Of a DNA stretch of 64,000 bases, positions 8,244 through 18,500 are shown one piece after another. The notes beneath the pieces are model-generated. The model saw nothing but the letters and a program-made list of their open reading frames with translations, did not search any database and had not been told where the DNA came from. Every line of letters begins with the position of its first letter. Within the stretch, counting starts at the first letter, position 1. Both the position numbers and the translations under genes were made by a program. The DNA comes from Schaalia odontolytica (GTDB lineage Bacteria > Actinomycetota > Actinomycetes > Actinomycetales > Actinomycetaceae), in contig NZ_CP046315.1 of the NCBI RefSeq assembly GCF_009730335.1, positions 496,001 to 560,000 on the forward strand, given 5' to 3'.

Positions 8244-11200
8244 GTTTTCCCCGCGTGAGCGGGGATGAGCCGTGACCGAGATGCTCATCCCCGCCAAGTA
8301 CAAGGTTTTCCCCGCGTGAGCGGGGATGAGCCCGGAAGTGTGGAAGGAAGGAAGTGTGCGGGGATGTTTTCCCCGCGTGAGCGGGGATGAGCCTTCGATC
8401 GCGCAGCCGTCGTCGAGGCGAACCGTGTTTTCCCCGCGTGAGCGGGGATGAGCCGCCGATCGACCTAGCCGCGTCCCGCCGCTCGCCGTTTTCCCCGCGT
8501 GAGCGGGGATGAGCCTCGGGACAACACAAGTATGTCCCGAAACCGGGAGTTTTCCCCGCGTGAGCGGGGATGAGCCCCCCGATCCCAGCGGGCATCACGC
8601 CGCCCACACGTTTTCCCCGCGTGAGCGGGGATGAGCCATGGGAACACATCGGCGCACTACGTGGCCAGCGGTTTTCCCCGCGTGAGCGGGGATGAGCCGG
8701 TTTTCCTCTTCTCTCAGGGCTTCTCGGCTCCGTTTTCCCCGCGTGAGCGGGGATGAGCCGGACCGCGCAACCAAGGCAAAGCTCATTCATTGGTTTTCCC
8801 CGCGTGAGCGGGGATGAGCCTCGCGCGGCGACCTCGATGCCTGCCTCGGTTTCGTTTTCCCCGCGTGAGCGGGGATGAGCCGCTAACGGATTCGCTGGGC
8901 GAAATCATCGACCAGTTTTCCCCGCGTGAGCGGGGATGAGCCTCGTCTCCTTCGACCCCGGCTCGTTCTGGGACAGTTTTCCCCGCGTGAGCGGGGATGA
9001 GCCCCCGCCAATGGCGTGCGCCGCATGAGCTCCCTCGTTTTCCCCGCGTGAGCGGGGATGAGCCCTGGGATGACGTCGAACCCGTCGACATCATATGGTT
9101 TTCCCCGCGTGAGCGGGGATGAGCCGTGGGTCGCAGAAATGCGCCGCACGCCCGTCGCGTTTTCCCCGCGTGAGCGGGGATGAGCCGCCAGCACGCAGCG
9201 AGGCATCAAGACCCCGCTGGTTTTCCCCGCGTGAGCGGGGATGAGCCGGTTTTCCTCTTCTCTCAGGGCTTCTCGGCTCCGTTTTCCCCGCGTGAGCGGG
9301 GATGAGCCGGACCGCGCAACCAAGGCAAAGCTCATTCATTGGTTTTCCCCGCGTGAGCGGGGATGAGCCTCGCGCGGCGACCTCGATGCCTGCCTCGGTT
9401 TCGTTTTCCCCGCGTGAGCGGGGATGAGCCGCTAACGGATTCGCTGGGCGAAATCATCGACCAGTTTTCCCCGCGTGAGCGGGGATGAGCCTCGTCTCCT
9501 TCGACCCCGGCTCGTTCTGGGACAGTTTTCCCCGCGTGAGCGGGGATGAGCCCCCGCCAATGGCGTGCGCCGCATGAGCTCCCTCGTTTTCCCCGCGTGA
9601 GCGGGGATGAGCCCTGGGATGACGTCGAACCCGTCGACATCATATGGTTTTCCCCGCGTGAGCGGGGATGAGCCGTGGGTCGCAGAAATGCGCCGCACGC
9701 CCGTCGCGTTTTCCCCGCGTGAGCGGGGATGAGCCGCCAGCACGCAGCGAGGCATCAAGACCCCGCTGGTTTTCCCCGCGTGAGCGGGGATGAGCCCCCA
9801 GCTGACCTGCAGGCTGAGGAGATGCTCTTGTTTTCCCCGCGTGAGCGGGGATGAGCCCCCGCCTGGGAGCCGATCGTCGTCGCGCGCCGCGTTTTCCCCG
9901 CGTGAGCGGGGATGAGCCTCGCCGCCGCATGGCTCGACGACGAGGGCGACCGTTTTCCCCGCGTGAGCGGGGATGAGCCCCCAGCTGACCTGCAGGCTGA
10001 GGAGATGCTCTTGTTTTCCCCGCGTGAGCGGGGATGAGCCCCCGCCTGGGAGCCGATCGTCGTCGCGCGCCGCGTTTTCCCCGCGTGAGCGGGGATGAGC
10101 CTCGCCGCCGCATGGCTCGACGACGAGGGCGACCGTTTTCCCCGCGTGAGCGGGGATGAGCCGAAGCCGAAGCCTTCCAGAAAGCGATCACCGACGTTTT
10201 CCCCGCGTGAGCGGGGATGAGCCGTACACCGTCGATGGTGACGGACGCCTCGGTGGGTTTTCCCCGCGTGAGCGGGGATGAGCCCCGCGTTGAATTGGCG
10301 CTCGCCGCGTACAACGCGTTTTCCCCGCGTGAGCGGGGATGAGCCGGAAGCCCTCAACCGTGAGCTCGCGCAGATGACGTTTTCCCCGCGTGAGCGGGGA
10401 TGAGCCGCTCAACGGGCACGTCGATTTCTCACTCTCTGAGTTTTCCCCGCGTGAGCGGGGATGAGCCCGTTTCCAGGTGGTCAGGGTTATAACCGTCGAT
10501 GTTTTCCCCGCGTGAGCGGGGATGAGCCGAACGGCGGCACGAGCATCGATCAGCTCGCAGGGTTTTCCCCGCGTGAGCGGGGATGAGCCCGAGAAAGGCC
10601 GCGCCGGCTGGCGCATCCCCGCGTTTTCCCCGCGTGAGCGGGGATGAGCCTAGATTCGGGGGTTATTTACGTGGGGTGAGTGCGTTTTCCCCGCGTGAGC
10701 GGGGATGAGCCCCGACGATCGCGCACATCATCACGTCGCCGTCTGTTTTCCCCGCGTGAGCGGGGATGAGCCGGCGACATCGGCGAAGCAGGACGCCAAC
10801 TCATCGTTTTCCCCGCGTGAGCGGGGATGAGCCGTCAATAACTTGGTTGTGTGTTGTTGGTTACTTGTTTTCCCCGCGTGAGCGGGGATGAGCCGCGCGT
10901 CTACGCGCGCCTGGACGAACGCCTGTCGTTTTCCCCGCGTGAGCGGGGATGAGCCCACGTCGATGGGCGGCTCGCAGGACAACGGCAAGTTTTCCCCGCG
11001 TGAGCGGGGATGAGCCGGGCTGGTAATCGGCGGGGATCTGCGCGTGGAGGTTTTCCCCGCGTGAGCGGGGATGAGCCCCCGCATTTACCTACCAACAGGG
11101 CCGGGTTGTCGTTTTCCCCGCGTGAGCGGGGATGAGCCTCGATCGCGCGGGCGCTCGTGATGGTGTTGACGGTTTTCCCCGCGTGAGCGGGGATGAGCCG

Positions 11201-13639
11201 CTCTCGGCGCTCATCGACGGATCGGGACAAAAGTTTTCCCCGCGTGAGCGGGGATGAGCCGCCGCTGCCGCCTGGTTCGAGGCCAACCTCCCCGTTTTCC
11301 CCGCGTGAGCGGGGATGAGTCCCGCAGCTATCCGCGCGATTCGTCGAATGGATGGTTTTCCCCGCGTGAGCGGGGATGAGTCGGCGCGGCCCACGCACGC
11401 CTGGTACGTGGACAGGTTTTCCCCGCGTGAGCGGGGATGAGCCGCCGACGATCTCGGTCCCTTCGTGACGGAGTGCGTTTTCCCCGCGTGAGCGGGGATG
11501 AGCCGCCGACGATCTCGGTCCCTTCGTGACGGAGTGCGTTTTCCCCGCGTGAGCGGGGATGAGCCGCCAGATCGTGGTGCCCTTCTTCTTAATCAGATGT
11601 TTTCCCCGCGTGAGCGGGGATGAGCCGGGCGGCTGGGACTGGCTCAAAGACGCCGCCGACGTTTTCCCCGCGTGAGCGGGGATGAGCCGCCGCTCCACGT
11701 CAGCCGTCGCTTATCGAAGTCGTTTTCCCCGCGTGAGCGGGGATGAGCCGCGTGCCCGCAGCTGCGTCACGTTCGCGATACCGTTTTCCCCGCGTGAGCG
11801 GGGATGAGCCCCTCCACGAAGTAGCAACCGCTCTCCTGCCCACGTTTTCCCCGCGTGAGCGGGGATGAGCCGACACCCCGACGAGCGCCCTCGAGGCCGT
11901 GGATGTTTTCCCCGCGTGAGCGGGGATGAGCCTGCCCCCGGCCCCACGTCTTACGCCGGCAACATGTTTTCCCCGCGTGAGCGGGGATGAGCCCTTGTCG
12001 GTCGCATCTGACGCGGCCAAGGCCTCGTTTTCCCCGTGTGAGCGGGGATGAGCCGTCCTGCCCGTCATCGGGAACCTCCTCAACCAGGTTCTCCCCGCGT
12101 GAGCGGGGATGAGCCCCTCCACGAAGTAGCAACCGCTCTCCTGCCCACGTTTTCCCCGCGTGAGCGGGGATGAGCCGACACCCCGACGAGCGCCCTCGAG
12201 GCCGTGGATGTTTTCCCCGCGTGAGCGGGGATGAGCCTGCCCCCGGCCCCACGTCTTACGCCGGCAACATGTTTTCCCTGCGTGAGCGGGGATGGGCCGT
12301 ACTGGCCGATCGGTGGGCAGGATTATGCGATGTTTTCCTCGCGTGAGCGGGGATGAGCCGGCCACAAGGCAGTTCAGGACCAGGATCATGACGTTTTCCT
12401 CGCGTGAGCGGGGATGAGCCGTGCACGATTCCGGTGGTTGTCCCTGTCGTGTAGTTTTCCCCGTGTGAGCGAGGATGAGCCCGGCCGTTCAAGGAGTGCC
12501 AGCCCGACGAGCGGGTTTTCCCCGCGTGAGCGGGGATGAGCCCTCGCCTTGACGCCAGGGGGTGACGATGAAGGTGTTTTCCCCGCGTGAGCGGGAATGA
12601 TCCCGAGCCGCCTACCTTGGTAAAGCCCAGCTCAGCGTCTTCCCCGCGTGAGCGGGCATGAGCCGTATGGTCCGATCACCATCGACGGGGTTAAGCAGTT
12701 TTCCCCGCGTGTGCGGGGGTGAGCTGGACGACTGGCGTGAGCTCGCGGTCGAAACACCGTTTTCCCACCTGAGCGGGGATGAGCCCGGCACCAAGCGTAT
12801 GAGTGGGCTGGTAGCCTAGTTTTCCCCGTGTGAGTGGGGATGAGCCCATGGCCGGGCCCACGCCCTCCGTGAGTGCAACGTTTTCCCCGCGTGAGCGGGG
12901 ATGAGCCCCGGGTGCTGTCAGCCAGGAGCGTGAGCTCCTCGTTTTCCCCGCGTGAGCGGGGATGAGCCCGCCGCCCGCAAGGCCATTGGCGTGCCCTACG
13001 TGTTCTCCCCGCGTGAGCGGGGATTAGCCCGCACATGCCGACCCTGTTCGCACGGGCACAAGGTTTTCCCCGTGTGAGCGGGGATTAGCCCCCGACACGC
13101 CAGCCCCGAGCCGATCGCACAGGGTTTTCCCCGCGTGAGTGGGGATGAACCCACCATGGGCGGCTTCTTAAACGGCTTAGGGAAGTTTTCCCCGCGTGAG
13201 CAGGGATGAGCCTGTGTCAGGCTGGGGGATACCCCGGTTATGGGCGTTTTCCCCGCGTGAGCGGGGATGAGCCGGACTTGGCGCGGCGCTCAACGGCGAC
13301 CCGCAGGTTTTCCCCGAGTGAGCGGGGATGAGCCGTACGAACCGGGAATGATGGCGAAGCTGCTCCCGTTTTCCCCGCGTGAGTGGGGATGAGCCGTACT
13401 GGCCGACTGGTGGTCAGGATCATGTAACGTTTTCCTCGCGTGAGCGGGGATGAGCCCGACAACGGCGGTGGTCGATGGGTTGTGCCGGCGTTTTCCCCGC
13501 CCGCGCGGGGATGAGCCGAAGAAGAGCGGCGGGGATAAGTGGCTCCTCATGTTTTCCCCGCCCGCGCGGGGATGAACCACTGGGTATCAAACACCAGTCC
13601 CTGTGGTACACGTATTCCCCGCTACCGCGGGGTTCTCCA
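8244..13639 (+). CRISPR. Type I-E CRISPR array, 89 repeats / 88 spacers
   Basis: The 28-base repeat begins GTTTTCCCCGCGTGAGCGGG and ends GATGAGCC; its core stem is CCCCGC/GCGGGG with a GTGA loop. Units recur every 61 bases from 8244, with a single 34-base spacer (11627-11660) and one 32-base spacer near 12787. Repeats are almost invariant to about 12050, then increasingly mutated; the last three (13490, 13551, 13612) have different loops but an intact stem. Segmental duplications: 9 units (about 8671-9219 repeated 549 bp later), 3 units (9769-9951 repeated at +183), 1 unit (11441 repeated at +61), and 3 units (11810-11966 repeated at +305). After removing these, 72 spacers are distinct. Orientation follows the cas operon and the repeat handle GATGAGCC. 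Confidence 0.99.
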
Positions 13640-13755
13640 GTGCGCCGTTGGTGTGCATACCCACCGGAATAAACGACAACGAGCCTTGCGCTTCCTAGTA
13701 TCTCTGCCGTATCCTGCTCGGCTACCTAACACACGGATGAAGGAGAAATAAGGAT
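13640..13755. other. Array trailer, no gene seen
   Basis: The 116 bases after the last degenerate repeat contain no recognisable gene. A ribosome-site-like AAGGAGAAATAAGG stands at 13739-13752, just before the ATG of the following broken gene. Confidence 0.5.
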
Positions 13756-14300
13756 ATGAACGAGGCACAGGTGACGGACTTGGGTGCTGGTGAGGCGACG
13801 GAGATGCAGCAGGACGCAAGCGAGGCAACGGCGACGTAGCAGGGCGCGCGCGGGGCGGCTCAGACGCGGATTCGCGCGTACATCACGCACGTGGGCAGCG
13901 AGTATCGCAAGGACGTCACCTCGGGCACCTGCGAGCTCTGCATCGTCGACTGGAGCGCCCGCATCCGCGACATCTCCTTCGAACTCACGGACGTCGACAC
14001 CGGCGCCACGTGGCAGGCAACCACCCCACCCTTCACGTCTGCCGGTGGAACGACATCTGGGAGATACGCGTGAACCCCTTCCACCTCTCCAAAGCCCTCG
14101 CCCACGTCACCCTCGTCGTCGATACGGACCGCCTGGACGATGCAGACGGTCGCACTCTCATCGCGCTCGGCATCCTCGAGGCCGTTGAAGCCTGCACCCG
14201 CTCCTCCGAGATGGTCGAGTGTCTCGACGGCGCCTACATCCACGACGACGACTGGGACGAGGAACAACTCGTCCTCAAGCCCTGGCCCGCCGCAAGATGA
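13756..14300 (+). pseudogene. Disrupted hypothetical gene beside the CRISPR array
   Basis: An ATG at 13756 with a good ribosome site opens a frame (MNEAQVTDLGAGEATEMQQD) that hits an in-frame TAG near 13837, continues open in the same frame to a stop near 14073, and the plausible protein then carries on in another frame from about 14010 (GNHPTLHVCRWNDIWEIRV) to 14300. The two halves overlap where a one-base shift would join them. The C-terminal part is acidic (DDDWDEEQ) and looks like real coding sequence by codon bias. I do not recognise the family. Alternatively, two short genes are present, but the stop near the start and the frame change favour a decayed gene. Confidence 0.5.
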
Positions 14301-14481
14301 CTCTGACGAAGGGTAGAAGTCCTTTCGGCGGTGCTTGGGCAGGCGCAAACAGTCGCGCACACGTTCGTCGAAAAATGGTCATCCAAACGCGCACGCACAC
14401 AGTCAATGCCTGTTGCGCTCGTCACTGTTCCTCAGGAGCTCTCTATCTCTCACTCCTGTGAAACATCCTGTGTAAATGGAT

Positions 14482-14595
14482 GCGCCCACGCGACCGCTCG
14501 CCGCCGGTCTCCACCTCACTCTCCCGGAGTCTCGAGCCTCGCGTGGGCGCGTTCGCGTAAGACTCAGCCCCGACCTCGTGATCAGAGGTCGCGGC
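14482..14595. ncRNA. Candidate structured RNA or terminator pair
   Basis: GCGCCCACGCGA at 14482-14493 pairs exactly with TCGCGTGGGCGC at 14539-14550, leaving a 45-base loop; 15 bases on, AGCC-C-CGACCTC pairs with GAGGTCG-C-GGCT (14566-14595) with loop GTGATCA, followed by CTTGTT. Two consecutive stable helices suggest a folded transcript, or a terminator for the upstream gene remnant. No known RNA family was recognised. Confidence 0.3.
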
Positions 14596-14719
14596 TCTTG
14601 TTGGGCAGGAAATTGTCTGGCATCACCTTTTCGCTCAGTTCTGCTAGTGGTGTAGGCCGCGCGTTCCGCCTTGCTGTCGGGATCATGGAGCGTGACCTGT
14701 TGATGACTGGTGGTGGGTA

Positions 14720-14787
14720 GGGTTTTGCAGCATTAGGAGCTGGCTGTCGGCGTGTCGCCGGCGTGTCGTGCTCCTAATGGTGCAATT
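14720..14787. repeat. Palindromic intergenic repeat, copy 1
   Basis: Arms TTGCAGCATTAGGAGC (14725-14740) and GCTCCTAATGGTGCAA (14770-14785) are inverted copies with one mismatch. The same element, with the same flank GGGTTTTGCAGCATTAG and internal GGCGTGTCG, occurs at 56209-56276, some 41 kb away. Both sit in gene-free DNA. Confidence 0.7.
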
Positions 14788-14834
14788 CCGCCTGTTGGGT
14801 GGTGGTGAGGCTGTGGCGGCAGGTCTCGTGGTCT

Positions 14835-14960
14835 CCAGAAATTTCGCATGCAATTCCCGTGAGCATATTTCAAATTATGCAATCTAATCGTTGATATTCT
14901 GCTATTTTTGGGGTTGGGCCGATTCGTGCTGTGGGGGAATTGCATGCGAAATTTGTCTGG
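14835..14960. repeat. AT-rich inverted repeat pair
   Basis: The left arm (CCAGAAATTTCGCATGCAATTCCC, 24 bases at 14835-14858; key core TTTCGCATGCAATT) is an inverted copy of the right arm at 14935-14960, with a three-base difference near the outer end. The 76-base interior is AT-rich and carries no gene. It may be a small non-autonomous element or a regulatory site. Confidence 0.6.
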
Positions 14961-15043
14961 TGGCGCGTGTTGGTCGCGCGTGTGCGGAGCTGTCGGGTGC
15001 GCATTCCTCCAACCGGCCCCTGTCCCAGGCGAAGCTCATGGGC

Positions 15044-15076
15044 AAAACAAAAACCCCGAAGCAAAAGCTTCGGGGG
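15044..15076 (-). terminator. Rho-independent terminator of the tRNA cluster
   Basis: The hairpin CCCCGAAGC-TTTT-GCTTCGGGG (15054-15075 read on the minus strand) is followed by TTTTTGTTTT. It lies just past the 3' end of tRNA-Phe. Confidence 0.9.
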
Positions 15077-15084
15077 CTTGCTGG

Positions 15085-15157
15085 TGGCTCCGACCGGCGT
15101 CGATCCGGTGACCTTTCGATTTTCAGTCGAACGCTCTACCAACTGAGCTACAGAGCC
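15085..15157 (-). tRNA. tRNA-Phe(GAA)
   Basis: Read on the minus strand: acceptor GGCTCTG / CGGAGCC, D-arm TAGCTCAGTTGGTAGAGC, anticodon loop CTGAAAA giving GAA, T-arm CCGGATCGACGCCGG, discriminator A. No CCA is encoded. It is the last gene of a Glu-Asp-Phe cluster. Confidence 0.97.
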
Positions 15158-15184
15158 AAGACCTGAACCAAAAGGTCTGGTCGG

Positions 15185-15258
15185 CGACCCCGACGGGACT
15201 TGAACCCGCGACCTCCGCCGTGACAGGGCGGCGCGCTAACCAACTGCGCTACGGGGCC
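15185..15258 (-). tRNA. tRNA-Asp(GTC)
   Basis: Read on the minus strand: acceptor GGCCCCG / CGGGGTC with one G-T pair, anticodon loop CTGTCAC giving GTC, T-loop GGTTCAAGTCC, discriminator G. Middle gene of the cluster. Confidence 0.97.
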
Positions 15259-15310
15259 TTACAACAGGTAAGACCTATTGAATTGTTCCAATCACGATTG
15301 CGACCGGTGG

Positions 15311-15383
<73 letters not shown>

Positions 15384-15534
15384 CTGCTTGGCCGTCGAAC
15401 TGGCGTCCGAAGACGGGAGATAGTTTAGGCAGAACGCGCGCGGCACGTCAAAACGAAATTAAGTGACAGCTAACACATTACCGAAAAACGTTGCAATTGT
15501 GCGGAATTCCCAGGATTTCATCAGCTGTCCGACC

Positions 15535-15540
15535 TAGGCT
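15535..15540 (+). promoter_or_regulatory. -10 element TAGGCT, leaderless promoter
   Basis: TAGGCT is followed by exactly six bases (TGATGC) and the ATG at 15547. The same hexamer and spacing precede purD. This supports 15547 as the start and a transcript with no 5' leader. Confidence 0.55.
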
Positions 15541-15546
15541 TGATGC

Positions 15547-18500
15547 ATGACTATGACACCAGCACTCGGTGCCCTCGCCCAGGTTTCGGACGCCCTGACG
15601 CGGGCGGCCGCAGACGCGCAATCAGGAGCGGAGGCCGCCGTAACCACGACCATCGACCTCACCCTCCTGATTCTCGGCCCGATTATCGGTGCCTTCGTGG
15701 GTGTCGTCGTCTCGGTCCTCCTCTCCGCCCTCTTGCGTAAGGCCCTCGCAAAGGCAGCCACGGCCTCGTCGATCCTGGCGCGCGTGCGCCGCCCGGGCCA
15801 CTTCACGTTCGCGGCCTGGGGAGCGTGGGCGGGACTCGGCATCGCCCTGGTCAACCCCCACCTGTCCGACTGGAACGGCACGTCGATCACGACGTTCCTC
15901 ATGCACGTGCTGCTCATCGTCGCCCTCGCCTGCCTGACCTGGATGGCGTACGCCGCCGCGTGGGTCTTCGAGGACGCCGCCAAGGCCCGCCAGGATTCTG
16001 ACCAGGGACGCTCGCGTCGCTTTGAGACCCAGGCCCAGGTGCTGCGCCGCCTCACCCAGTCGATCGTCGTCGTCGTGGGCGTGGTCGCCATCATCAGCAC
16101 CTTCGAGGTCGCCCGCCAGGCCATGACCACCGTCCTGGCCTCCGCCGGCGTGATCTCGGTGATCTTCGGTCTCGCCGCCCAGCAGACCCTCGGCAACGTG
16201 TTCGCTGGCCTGCAGCTAGCCTTTACCGACGCGATCCGCGTGGGCGACGTCGTCGTCGCCGGCGAGAAGAAGGAAACCGGCTCCGTCGAGGAAATCACGC
16301 TCTCCTACGTGGTCGTGCGCATCTGGGACGAGCGCCGCCTCATCATCCCGTCGCGCTACTTCACGCAGACGCCCTTCGAGAACTGGACGCGCCGCGCCGC
16401 CGCCCAGCTCGGCACCGTCGAGCTCAAGCTCGACTGGTCCGCGCCCATGACCCTCATCCGCGCCAAGGTCGAGCAGCTCCTGACCGCCACCGACCTGTGG
16501 GATGGTCGCACGTGGGGCGTGCAGATCACGGACTCCGACGAGTACACGGTCACCGTGCGCGTCCTCGTCTCCGCGAAGAACTCCGGTCACCTCTCCGACC
16601 TGCGCGCCTACATGCGCGAGCAGCTCATCTCGTGGATCGTCACCGAAGAGCCGTGGGCGCGCCCCGCCCAGCGCATCGAGCCGCGCCAGACCGTCACCGT
16701 CGAGCAGGACATGAGCCGCGAACGCATCGCGCGCCTGGCCGCCGAGCTCGCCGGGATCTCCGGCACGAACGAGGCCGTGGCCGCCACGGGCACGTCGGCT
16801 TCCCACGCGGGTACGCCCGCGTCGGCCGGCGAGCAGTCCGGCGCCGCGACGGGTGGCGCCGCCTCCGCGATCTCCGCGTCCGCCGCCACGGCTGCCGCCC
16901 CGAAGGACCCCGCCCACGCCGCGCGCATGGTCGCCGCCCGCCGCAAGGCCAAGCGCGCCCGCCGCCGCGCCATGGCCGACCGCCAGCGCGAACTCGCCGA
17001 GGGCGGCCCCAGCACCTCCCGCGACGAAACCCAGGTGATCTCCAAGAGCGCGCTCCGCAAGATCATCGAGGCCGCCGGCAACGCGAACCCGCAGCTCACT
17101 CAGACCCTCACCACAACCTCCATCGGCCGAGGCGAACGCTTCTTCTCGGGCTCCGCCGAGGCCGAGGAACGCGCCGCCGCCCTCACGGGCCCGGGTGAAG
17201 AGGTCTACGCCGAGCGCGAGGCCGAGGCCCGCCGCGCCCAGGAGCGCCGCGAGGCCCACAAGCGCCGCGAAGCCGATGCTCTCGACCCCGCGGCAACCCT
17301 TGCCCTGGCGGCCGTTGGCGTTGAGCCGGTGGTTGCTGGCAATGAGGCGCCCGACAACGAGGAGCCCGACGCTGCTCAGGATGTGGCCGCTAATTATGCG
17401 GCCGCCGAATCTGCTGCCGCTGGATCCGAAATCGCTGACGACCAGACCGAGGGCGTAAAGCCTGAGGCCGACGCGCAGTCCGCCGATGGCTCTTCCGCTG
17501 AGGAACAGGCCACCGACGTGCAAGCTGCTCCCGCGCAGGGTGAGGCCCCCGCCGACGCTGCCACCGATGCTGGCGCATCCGCCGATTCCGGCGACTCGCG
17601 CGCCGTCGATTCGCAGGAGGGCAGCGCCCCCGTCGAGGACGCTGAACCTGAGGGCGCACCCGCCCCCGACGCACCCGAGGAAACGGGCGACGAGGAGGAG
17701 GCCCAGGCCTCGTCGGACGTCGAACTGTCCGCGGACGAGCAGGAGACGACGCCGATCCCCGCGCGTGAAACATCCGTGAAACATCCCGTGCAGGTGCCCC
17801 CGCCCGTGCGCACGGGCCGACCCGTCATGACCGACACAGTCCAGGCGATCGCGCCGGCGCTCGTGCCGCCGCCCGCGCCGACCCCTGCCGAGATGGCCGC
17901 ATCGCGCGCGCCCGAGGACGAGGCCGACGAGCCCGCCGTCCACCCCGGCTGGTACGCGGTCGCCGAAGAGGCCCGCCTCGACGCGGAAACCCGCCCCACG
18001 CCCACGGTGAAGCACGCGCGCGTGTCCATCATGGACTTCTTCCCCGCCGTTGCCCCCACCGGCGCCGAGGCTAACGTCCTGCGCGCCGTCACCGGCCAGA
18101 TCCCGGCCATCGAGCCCCCGGAACCCAAGCCCGAAAACGCTGAGTCTGCGGTGGCCGAAAAGGCCGCGACCGATGAAGCCGCGGCGCCCGAGAGCGCGCC
18201 CGCGGAGGACGTGGCCCCCGAGGTTGAGGCGCGCGAGGCCAAGGCTGCGGAGAACGACGCCGCCGACGGACCCACTGCCGACGAGACCGCCGTCATGGAT
18301 CCCGTGGAGGCAGCAGAGGCTGGCGCGCTCGACTCGGACGCCACGCAGGTCCTGCCCTCGGTCGACGAGCCCGTGGACGAGACCCTCGTGATGCTCGCTG
18401 CGGACATCGCCGAGCCGGCTTCTGAGGCCGCGAAGGCTGCGGAGGCCGCCGCGACAGACGTCTCTGCGGCGGAAGAGGAAGCCCCGAGGAACAAGGAGCC

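Larger units (their letters stand above)
14301..15043. other. Non-coding stretch with several inverted repeats
   Basis: About 740 bases without a credible gene. It holds a 12-base inverted repeat (14482-14493 / 14539-14550), a hairpin (14566-14595), a palindromic element shared with 56209-56276 (14720-14787), and an AT-rich inverted repeat pair (14835-14858 / 14935-14960). Each is listed separately. Confidence 0.7.

Noticed and set aside
8074-13611. Many minus-strand frames of 60-265 codons with repeated SSPLTRGK / PAHAGK peptides
   Set aside because: They are translations of the CRISPR repeats in three frames; such peptides are a well-known annotation artefact.
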